64,000 nt of DNA from Acidovorax sp. GBBC 1281. GTDB lineage: Bacteria; Pseudomonadota; Gammaproteobacteria; Burkholderiales; Burkholderiaceae_C. Positions 57,644 through 64,000 of this stretch are shown piece after piece. Location of the stretch: positions 814,001 to 878,000 of the forward strand of contig NZ_CP097269.1 in the NCBI RefSeq assembly GCF_028473645.1. The letters are read 5' to 3'. A program made the translations under genes and the position numbers. A model generated the notes under the pieces. That model had not been told where the DNA came from. It saw only the letters and a program-made list of their open reading frames with translations, and did not search any database. The first letter of the stretch is position 1. Every line of letters begins with the position of its first letter.

Positions 57644-57856
57644 CCTGTGAATCCATCCGTTGCCCATGCTGCACTCATCGCCACTTTCAAGCGGGCCGAG
57701 GCCGATGCCGCTCACAAGTTCGCATTGATCAAAGCGGCTGCGGCTAAGGGCCCCAAGGCAGTCCAAGCCGCCTCCGAAGCCGCCGCAAAGGCAGGAAGAC
57801 GCAGGGACTCGTATGCAAAAAAGCTGAGCAATTTGGGGGTGAGCCTCAAGGATTGA
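57644..57856 (+). pseudogene. 3' fragment of an unidentified gene after IS copy 2
   Basis: 70 residues (HAALIATFKRAEADAAHKF, later SYAKKLSNLGVSLKD) remain after the IS right end and stop at TGA 57854-57856. The alanine/lysine pattern suggests a helical tail. The 5' part was lost with the IS-associated rearrangement. Family not recognised. Confidence 0.45.
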
Positions 57857-57894
57857 GCGCGGCCAAGCCTACAGCGTGATGTGTGGAGAAATGC

Positions 57895-58149
57895 ATGAGC
57901 CGCTTCAGGCTGGTCGCAGCCGTTCGCATCCCAGCCGATGTCCGGCAGCTTTCTGCGGTCAAAGCGGCCGGTCTTGTCGGCAGCGCCTATGGCTGCCGTG
58001 CATTAGCTATGGCCTATCGTTCGGGGTCAGGCGTATATCTCGTCCACAAGCCAGTCATGACCAGCGAGATCCGACCCCTCGAGACCTTCTGGCCGGTGCA
58101 CTGCCATTCGTCGACAACTTGCGCTGCGGCAAGTAATGCCAGCAGTTAG
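57895..58149 (+). CDS. small hypothetical protein
   Basis: 84 residues from ATG 57895 (MSRFRLVAAVRIPADVRQLS) with a possible GGAGAA ribosome site upstream. No recognised domain. It may be a real accessory gene or a remnant; the end of the frame (AAASNASS) looks unspecific. Confidence 0.35.
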   Translation: MSRFRLVAAVRIPADVRQLSAVKAAGLVGSAYGCRALAMAYRSGSGVYLVHKPVMTSEIRPLETFWPVHCHSSTTCAAASNASS

Positions 58150-58182
58150 CATGAATCCAGTCGGCGCTGCAAAACGCTTTCG

Positions 58183-59640
58183 ATGGCCGTTCCTATCCAG
58201 GCGGTTGACGGCTGTATCCATGGGATTGAATTGCGCGATCAGGTAGCAACGATCGCTAGAGAGGGGAATAACTTGGCAGATCTGCAGATCGAGGTAACAG
58301 TCAAAGAGGGTGATTCCAGCACTGCGCGGGGTTCACTCCTGGAGTCTCTCGTTAAGCGAGTACTGATTGCTCTCCAGTACGAGCATGTGCGAACGACAGT
58401 CAAAGTGACCGGCTGCGAACTCGATGTAGTTGCACAGGACAAGCAGACCGGAACTCGAGTGTTAGTCGAATGCAAGGCTTACAGAGACAAGACGCTAAGC
58501 GCTGACGTCCTGACAAAGCTGATGGGAAATCTTGCCTTTAGCGATGAGTACAAAGCGGGTTGGCTGGTCACGACGGGTCCTCTAGGAAAGGAGGCTTTGG
58601 GTCTGGTTGAGCAGCATCGCCAGCGGCCTCCCGAGCAGCGCGAGCGACTTCGAATCTGGGAACCACAGCCGCTTATTGACCTATTGGTTTCAACTGGTCA
58701 GATAGTTCCGGTGCAGAAACTTCAATTGCCGTCGTCGCACGTCGTCTTGGGCAGCCATACGCTCTGCATTACAGACATCGGCGAGTATTGGGCGGTGACC
58801 GCAATCGGCCCCAAGTCGGGCGTGGCCGACACGGTGCTAGCCTTTGATGCAACAGATGGCTCACCTGTAAAGAACGCTGCCCTGCTCCAGCAGTTGGCGT
58901 CCAGAGACTCGAACTTGAAGACCTTAGAGTGGGTTGCGGGAGGCGAGGAAGGCGTCGCTGTTGGCACCGTGGCTGATGCATCACTCCGTCAAGAACTGGA
59001 TAGTATTGCGTCTGTACCGGTTGCTGATGATTGGTCTGACTACCGACCAGCAAGAGCGGAAGACTTCGTAGGGCGAGACGAGCTGTTGAAGGACATCGTC
59101 CGTTACTTTGACGATGTCCGAACTGGTGAATCGGGGGCGCGCCTTCTGGCCATCAAGGCACCATCGGGGTGGGGCAAAAGCTCGTTCTTGGTGAAGCTCC
59201 GATCGGTTTGTCAGCAGGGAAAAAACAAGGACAGGCTTTTTCTCTATGCAGTCGATTGCCGCACCGCAATCTCCCCTCGGTATCCCGAACTTGCATTGAA
59301 GCGATGCATTGACGCGGCCGTCGCGAGCGGCTTTGTCACCGGAGCTGGAAAGCCGTGTCGCGTAACCTCAGCTGGTCAGCCATTCGCAGATCTTTCGATG
59401 CGCGCGGTTCTTGATGAATTGAAAGAAAAGAACAAGGTCATCGTCCTGTTCTTTGACCAGTTTGAAGAGATAACCACCAAGCAAGAGCTAGCCGAGCTGT
59501 TTAATCAGATTCGGATGCTGTGCGCTGCGGTGGAGTCCGCAGACGAGTCAATCGTTTTGGGCTTCTCCTGGAAGACCGACGGCTCGATCCCTACGGATCA
59601 CCCGGCCTATCACGTTTGGCACTCGTTTTCCGATCGACGT
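58183..59640 (+). pseudogene. Mrr-type nuclease / STAND NTPase defence protein, C-terminus cut off by an IS
   Basis: 486 residues remain. The N-terminal Mrr-like restriction nuclease fold (about 45-150) has the catalytic pattern Glu in RGSLLESLVKRV, Asp in CELDVVAQD and the ExK in LVECKAY. A linker leads to a STAND-type NTPase: FVGRDELLKDIVRYF (about 305), Walker A APSGWGKSSF (about 330) and Walker B VIVLFFDQFEEI (about 425). The protein then breaks at the IS903-like copy 3; the sensor repeats usual for this class are missing. Nuclease-STAND fusions of the Avs type act against phages. A TTG at 58273 behind GAGAGGGG may be the true start. Confidence 0.75.
58273..58275 (+). promoter_or_regulatory. 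alternative start codon with strong ribosome site
   Basis: TTG in frame with the Mrr/STAND gene, preceded by GAGAGGGG at 58258-58265. It would start the protein with LADLQIEVTVKEG, directly before the nuclease domain. The ATG at 58183 has no clear ribosome site. Confidence 0.5.
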
Positions 59641-59775
59641 GGCTTTGTTGCACAAATCGCGATGCTGATGCCCGTAGACTGACTGCGTGACAGAGACGAA
59701 GAACAGGCAGCGGAGCAAGTACCGCACGACGAACTGGAAGGCGTACAACGCGGCGCTGAAAGCGCGAGGCTCGTT

Positions 59776-59783
59776 GACGATGT
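59776..59783 (+). repeat. 8-bp target duplication of the IS66 element, left
   Basis: GACGATGT, repeated at 63162-63169. Eight bases is the normal IS66-family duplication length, and restoring one copy rejoins the IS903-like transposase frame. Confidence 0.9.
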
Positions 59784-59889
59784 GTAAGCGTCTTCTCAGT
59801 ACCCTCTGTTTTTGCTGAGGGCTGATGTGCAGGCTCGGTGGTCCATGTACGCTGCGATGGTGTGCATGAAGAACCGCTAATGCACATCA

Positions 59890-60291
59890 ATGAACGATCA
59901 AGACACCCCGAGCAAGCGCCGTCGGCGCGAGCACAGCCCGATGTTCAAGCGCGAGCTGGTCGCACGAAGCCTGGTGCCCGGCGCGTCAGTGGCCGCCGTC
60001 GCGCTGCAGGCCGGCATCAACTCGAACCTGCTGTTCGCATGGCGCCGGATGCACCTGAGCACGCAAGAGCAGCCCCAGACGCCAGCGCCGCCGCAGCCCT
60101 CGCCGATGTTGCTGCCCGTCACCATCGAAGCTGCTCCGGTTGCGCCATGCCCTTCACCCACGGCGGCGGCGCCTCGTCAGCCTGGCGGGACCATCGAGAT
60201 CGATGTCGGCGGGGCGAGGGTGCGATTGCGCGGTGCAGTCGACGAAGCCAGCGTGCGCCATGTCCTGCAGACGCTCAAGGCGCTGGCGTGA
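59890..60291 (+). CDS. tnpA: IS66 accessory protein TnpA
   Basis: 133 residues; N-terminal helix-turn-helix part (FKRELVARSLVPGASVAAVA) as in the first IS66 orf, followed by a Pro-rich linker. Needed, with TnpB, for transposition in this family. Overlaps tnpB (GTGA). Confidence 0.85.
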   Translation: MNDQDTPSKRRRREHSPMFKRELVARSLVPGASVAAVALQAGINSNLLFAWRRMHLSTQEQPQTPAPPQPSPMLLPVTIEAAPVAPCPSPTAAAPRQPGGTIEIDVGGARVRLRGAVDEASVRHVLQTLKALA

Positions 60292-60635
60292 TCGGCCTTC
60301 CCACGAGCACCCGCGTCTGGATCGTTGCCGGCCACACCGACATGAGGAAGGGCTTCAACGGCCTGTCTGCGATGGTGCAGACGGCGCTGGCGGCCAACCC
60401 CTTCTGCGGTCACGTCTTCGTCTTCCGCGGCCGGCGCGGCGACATGCTCAAGGTGCTGTGGTTCGATGGCCAGGGATTGCTTCTGCTGGCCAAGCGCCTG
60501 GAGCGCGGCCGATTCGTCTGGCCGCAGGCGCAAGGCGGCAAGGTCTCGCTCACGCCGGCACAGCTCTCGATGCTGCTCGAAGGCATCGACTGGCGCATGC
60601 CGATGCGCACAGATCAGCCTGCGCTCGCAGCTTGA
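60288..60635 (+). CDS. tnpB: IS66 accessory protein TnpB
   Basis: 115 residues, GTG start at 60288. Signature RVWIVAGHTDMRKGFNGLSA and FVFRGRRGDMLKVLWFDGQG, typical of IS66 orf2 proteins. Coupled to tnpA by GTGA overlap. Confidence 0.9.
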   Translation: MIGLPTSTRVWIVAGHTDMRKGFNGLSAMVQTALAANPFCGHVFVFRGRRGDMLKVLWFDGQGLLLLAKRLERGRFVWPQAQGGKVSLTPAQLSMLLEGIDWRMPMRTDQPALAA

Positions 60636-60712
60636 ACTGGGCTCAAGAATTCGTCTTCTGAACGCGCTGGTCGCGGTCGATTCCGGGTAGGTCCGATGGC
60701 ATAGTAGATGGC

Positions 60713-62278
60713 GTGCCGAACACCGCCAACGCACCCCACACCGTCGACTCGCTGCTGCGTGTCGTGCAGGCCCGTGACGCGGAAGTCGCCCTGCTCAAAC
60801 TGCTCGTCGACAAGCTCAAGGTGCAGTTGCTGCGCCAGGTCCGCGCCCGCTTCGGCGCCTCCAGCGAGCAGTTGGACGATCCGCAGATCGCATTGATCGA
60901 AGGTCTGCCGCTGCATGAACTCGCACCGGTCGGCAAGACACCGAAGGCGCAAGCGGCCAACAGCGAAGGCTTCGACCGCAGCCTGCCCACACACCTGCCG
61001 CGGGAGAACCATGTGTACCGGCCCGAGACATCGGATGCGCGGCGCGATGCCGCCGGCCAGGCCTGCGGCTGCAGCGCATGTGGTGGTCGGCTGCGGCAGA
61101 TCGGCCAGGACGTCTCGGAACAACTGGAGTACGTGCCCTCGCGCTTCAAGGTGATCCGCCACGTGCGCCCCAAGCTCGCCTGCATGGCGTGCGAATCGAT
61201 CTTCCAGGCGCCAGCGCCCAGCCGGCCCATCGCACGCGGCGTGGCCGGCCCCGGGCTGCTGGCCCACGTGCTGGTCGCCAAGTATTGCGACCACCAACCG
61301 CTGTACCGCCAGAGCCGGATCTACGCACGCGAGGGCGTCCTGATCGAGCGCTCCACGATGGCTGGCTGGGTCGGCCAGAGCGAGAAGCTCTTGCACCCAC
61401 TGGTCGCAGCGCTCGGGCGCTACGTGCTGGCGGGCTCCAAGCTCCACGCCGACGACACGCCAGTGGCGGTGCTCTCGCCCGGGCGGGGCAAGACCAAGAC
61501 CGGGCGGCTCTGGGTCTACGTGCGTGACGATCGGTCATCTGCGAGTGCAGACGCGCCCGCGGCGTGGTTGCGTTACTCGCCCGACCGCAAGGGTGAACAT
61601 CCTCAGGCGCACCTGAAGAACTTCAAGGGCGTGTTGCAGGCCGATGCGTATGCCGGCTTCGCCAAGCTCTATGCAAACGGCAACGTCATCGAGGCTTCGT
61701 GCTGGGCGCATGCGCGCAGACCATTCTGGGATCTGCACGAGAGCCAGGGGCGGGCGCAGGGCTCGGTTGCAGAACAGGCCCTTCGGCGCATCGGTGCGCT
61801 GTATGCGATCGAATCCGACATCCGCGGCCGCCCACCGGATGAGCGCTGCCGGGAGCGGCAGGCGCGAGCCGGGCCGTTGCTCGAGGAACTGTTCGCCTGG
61901 TTGCGAGGGATGCTCGGGCAGGTGTGTGCCAAGTCGGAACTCGCACGCGCCATCGGCTACACGCTCACACGGCTCCGGTCGTTGACGCGCTACCGTGACG
62001 ACGGTCGCATCGAGATCGACAACAACGCCGCCGAGCGCGCGCTGCGCGGCGTGAGCCTGGGCCGCAAGAACTTCATGTTCATGGGCTCGGACGCTGGGGG
62101 CGAGCGCGCCGCGGCCATCTACAGCCTGGTGGAGACGGCCAAGCTGAACGGGCTCGACCCCGAGGCTTACCTGCGCGATGTGCTCGGGCGCATTGCGGAC
62201 CATCCGATCAATCGCATCGACGAGTTGCTGCCGTGGAACATCGGCCGACACGCCGAAGACCAACGACAAGCAGCTTGA
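60713..62278 (+). CDS. tnpC: IS66-family transposase TnpC
   Basis: 521 residues, GTG start. N-terminal leucine-zipper-like helix ([18 protein letters not shown]), zinc-binding part ([10 protein letters not shown] ... CMACES), DDE core with [13 protein letters not shown] (Asp), [10 protein letters not shown] (Asp) and [14 protein letters not shown] (Glu), and the IS66 C-terminal domain ([20 protein letters not shown]). Complete. Confidence 0.93.
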   Translation: MPNTANAPHTVDSLLRVVQARDAEVALLKLLVDKLKVQLLRQVRARFGASSEQLDDPQIALIEGLPLHELAPVGKTPKAQAANSEGFDRSLPTHLPRENHVYRPETSDARRDAAGQACGCSACGGRLRQIGQDVSEQLEYVPSRFKVIRHVRPKLACMACESIFQAPAPSRPIARGVAGPGLLAHVLVAKYCDHQPLYRQSRIYAREGVLIERSTMAGWVGQSEKLLHPLVAALGRYVLAGSKLHADDTPVAVLSPGRGKTKTGRLWVYVRDDRSSASADAPAAWLRYSPDRKGEHPQAHLKNFKGVLQADAYAGFAKLYANGNVIEASCWAHARRPFWDLHESQGRAQGSVAEQALRRIGALYAIESDIRGRPPDERCRERQARAGPLLEELFAWLRGMLGQVCAKSELARAIGYTLTRLRSLTRYRDDGRIEIDNNAAERALRGVSLGRKNFMFMGSDAGGERAAAIYSLVETAKLNGLDPEAYLRDVLGRIADHPINRIDELLPWNIGRHAEDQRQAA

Positions 62279-62280
62279 GC

Positions 62281-62862
62281 ATGGCGAGCAAGGTCCAACG
62301 GATCAAGGCACCAGCGGCGATCCTGCAACTGCACATTGAATTGCGCGGCACCAAGCCCAAGGTCTGGCGCCGCGTCCTGGTGCCAGAGACGATCACCCTG
62401 GCCAAGCTGCATCTTGTGGTCCAGGCTGCCTTCGGCTGGGGCCACTCGCATCTGCACGAGTTCATCGCTGGCGACGGCGAGCGCTATGGCACGCCAGACC
62501 CGATGCACGACGAGCCTGGCTCGATCACCAGCGAAAGCACGCGACTGACCACTGCCCTGAACCGGTCGACGCTGAGCTACGTCTACGACTTCGGGGACTA
62601 CTGGGACCACCGCATCAAGGTCGAGAAGAAGATCGCACCGATGCCGCAGTTCGTGCTCCCGTTCTGTGCCGGCGGTGCCTGTGCAACGCCGCCGGAGGAT
62701 TGCGGAGGCGCACCGGGCTATGCGGAGTTCGTGCGGGCCATGGCGAACCCTGACGATCCCGAGCACGACAACCTGGTCGAATGGATCGGTGCCGATACCT
62801 GGGACCCGTTGGCCTTCGACAGCATCGAGATCAACGACCGGCTCGCCGCGATCAAGGTCTGA
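62281..62862 (+). CDS. pRiA4b ORF-3-like passenger protein
   Basis: 193 residues from ATG 62281. Contains LQLHIELRGTKPKVWRRVLV and YVYDFGDYWDHRIKVEK, the pattern of the plasmid pRiA4b ORF-3 family, and a Cys-rich late part (CAGGACATPPEDCGGAPGY). The function is unknown. It follows tnpC by 2 bases inside the IS66 ends, so it travels with the element. Confidence 0.88.
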   Translation: MASKVQRIKAPAAILQLHIELRGTKPKVWRRVLVPETITLAKLHLVVQAAFGWGHSHLHEFIAGDGERYGTPDPMHDEPGSITSESTRLTTALNRSTLSYVYDFGDYWDHRIKVEKKIAPMPQFVLPFCAGGACATPPEDCGGAPGYAEFVRAMANPDDPEHDNLVEWIGADTWDPLAFDSIEINDRLAAIKV

Positions 62863-62868
62863 GCGACG

Positions 62869-63114
62869 ATGTCTCGGACGAACTACATCAAGGCCCTGAT
62901 CGAGGACGGCGGCGACATCACGATCGGTGCGCTGCCACCGCACGAGTGCGTCGCCACGGCCGCCGATGGCAGCAACTGCCTGGCCATGCTCGTGCGTCGC
63001 GACGGTGAGAGCCTCAACGTCCTGCTCAAACGCTTGAACAAGGCCATCGGCCTGGCTTGGTCAAACGACACGTTCGTTGACGAGGTCAACGACGGCGAGA
63101 GCGACCTGCTGTAG
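62869..63114 (+). CDS. small passenger protein of the IS66 element
   Basis: 81 residues (MSRTNYIKALIEDGGDITIG). No recognised domain. 6 bases after the previous gene and inside the right IS66 end. Probably cotranscribed with it. Confidence 0.7.
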   Translation: MSRTNYIKALIEDGGDITIGALPPHECVATAADGSNCLAMLVRRDGESLNVLLKRLNKAIGLAWSNDTFVDEVNDGESDLL

Positions 63115-63161
63115 TTCTTCCGTCGATCCCGCGTCAAGAGGGGGGCTGAGACGGCGCTTAC

Positions 63162-63169
63162 GACGATGT
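63162..63169 (+). repeat. 8-bp target duplication of the IS66 element, right
   Basis: Second copy of GACGATGT (see 59776). Confidence 0.9.
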
Positions 63170-64000
63170 GGCTAGATGAGGGCATGCAGTGGTTTGGCAC
63201 GCCGACCGGCAGGCGTGGACGCAGCCGAACCTTCTCGGACGCAGCAATCCAGTTCTGCCTGAGCATCAAGTGCCTGTTCGGCCAGCCCTTGCGACAGGCG
63301 CTGGGCATGGTGCAGAGCCTGCTGCGGCTGGCAAAGCTGGACTGGCCGGTACCTGACTTCAGCACTGTTTGCCGGCGCCAAAAGACCTTGCAGGTCGAAC
63401 TGAGCTACCAGCGAACCAACTCGCCGCTGCAGTTGCTGGTGGACAGCACCGGCATCAAGTTCCTGGGCGAAGGAGAGTGAAAACGCAAGAAGCATGGTGC
63501 TGAATACCGGCGCGAATGGCGCAAGGTCCATCTGGGCATCGACGCGCAGACGCTGGAAATACGCGCCATCGAGGTGACCAGCAACGCCATTGGGGATGCG
63601 CCGATGTTGCCCGGGTTGCTGGCTCAGATTCCCACTGACGAATCCATCGAAAGCGTCAGTGCCGATGGCGCCTACGACACGCGCGCCTGCCTGGACGCCA
63701 TTGCCGAGCGGCACGCGATGGCGGTGATCCCGCCCCGCAAGAACGCCAGCCATTGGAAGAAGTCGAGTCCGGGCTCGGCGCATCGTAATGAGGCCATTCG
63801 GGCGTGCCAGCGCCTGGGTCGCGGCATTTGGAAGAAGTGGAGCGGCTACCACCGGCGCAGCCTTGTGGAGACGAAGATGCACTGCTTCAAGCGACTGGGC
63901 GAACGGGTGATCGCGCGCACGTTCGACCGCCAGGTTGTGGAGCTGCATGTCCGCGTGGCCTTGCTCAATCGGTTCAGTCAGATCGGCCGTCCTCACACCG

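Larger units (their letters stand above)
59784..63161 (+). mobile_element. IS66-family element with two passenger genes
   Basis: 3378 bases between inverted ends GTAAGCGTCTTCTCAG and CTGAGACGGCGCTTAC (14 of 16 bases match when one is reversed). Contents in order: tnpA, tnpB, tnpC, a pRiA4b ORF-3-like gene and a small unknown gene, all on the plus strand. Ends and target duplication are intact, so it may be mobile. Confidence 0.93.
59641..64000 (+). mobile_element. IS903-like element, copy 3, interrupted by IS66 (runs past the window)
   Basis: Left end GGCTTTGTTGCACAAATC at 59641. The element continues to the window edge; from copy 1 its end should lie at about 64077. It carries IS66 instead of IS630, and TGA in the transposase like copy 1. 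It cuts the Mrr/STAND gene. Confidence 0.88.
59687..64000 (+). pseudogene. IS903-like transposase, interrupted, copy 3 (partial)
   Basis: GTG at 59687 reads to 59783, then IS66; it resumes at 63170 (frame reading LDEGMQWFGTPTG) and stops early at TGA 63478-63480, the same site as in copy 1. The later part continues to the window end with the VSADGAYDTR and SLVETKM segments. Confidence 0.85.

Overview
The window is GC-rich core chromosome of a betaproteobacterium of the Comamonadaceae (Acidovorax or Paracidovorax type), into which two patches of foreign DNA have been inserted. The taxonomic call rests on gene content and protein style (mpl, accBC-prmA-DUF3426, nrdAB, ampD-pilR-pilS, ffh, miaB-glrK-glrR, dsbC, ubiH-like, ychF) and on dense, short-spaced, high-GC genes; no database search was run.

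Layout. 1-9350: a partial gene, mpl (-), a conserved unknown, a thioredoxin-like protein, accB-accC, prmA, a DUF3426 zinc-ribbon protein, a PfkB kinase and an alanine/lysine-rich histone-H1-like gene (-). 9529-13950: nrdB and nrdA (-), with a pair of NrdR boxes in front of nrdA. 14193-19074: ampD, pilR, pilS, a PP0621-like protein and a CcsA-type haem protein (-). 19164-28790: ffh (+), then mdoH, glrR, a QseG-like lipoprotein, glrK, miaB and an exported protein (-). A sigma-54 promoter and a candidate GlrR site lie between glrR and mdoH.

28916-32830: a tRNA-Met(CAT) gene carries an integrative-element scar. An 18-bp copy of the tRNA 3' end recurs 3.8 kb downstream. Between the repeats lie the N-terminal piece of an integrase, a truncated IS5-family element, an IS903-like element split by an IS630-family element, and a fragment of a DUF1493 gene.

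32930-55037: divergent HxlR regulator/qorB; then a LysR gene, a flavin oxidoreductase, a complete dipeptide-type ABC transporter (two permeases, two ATPases, a binding protein), a BAAT-type acyltransferase/thioesterase and a fused CMD/alkylhydroperoxidase protein, which look like one catabolic/uptake unit. These are followed by a DsbA-like protein, an MBL-fold protein with its divergent LysR regulator, an enoyl-CoA hydratase, an M61 peptidase, dsbC, a UbiH-like hydroxylase, a MOSC protein and ychF.

55038-64000: the second foreign patch. It holds another copy of the IS903-like/IS630 nest, small orphan fragments, a Mrr-nuclease plus STAND-NTPase gene of the kind used in antiphage defence, cut off by a third IS903-like copy, and an IS66-family element with two passenger genes inside that third copy. 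The defence-type gene is the most interesting cargo, but it is truncated here. A 48-bp two-hairpin repeat sits at or just after the 3' ends of several core genes.
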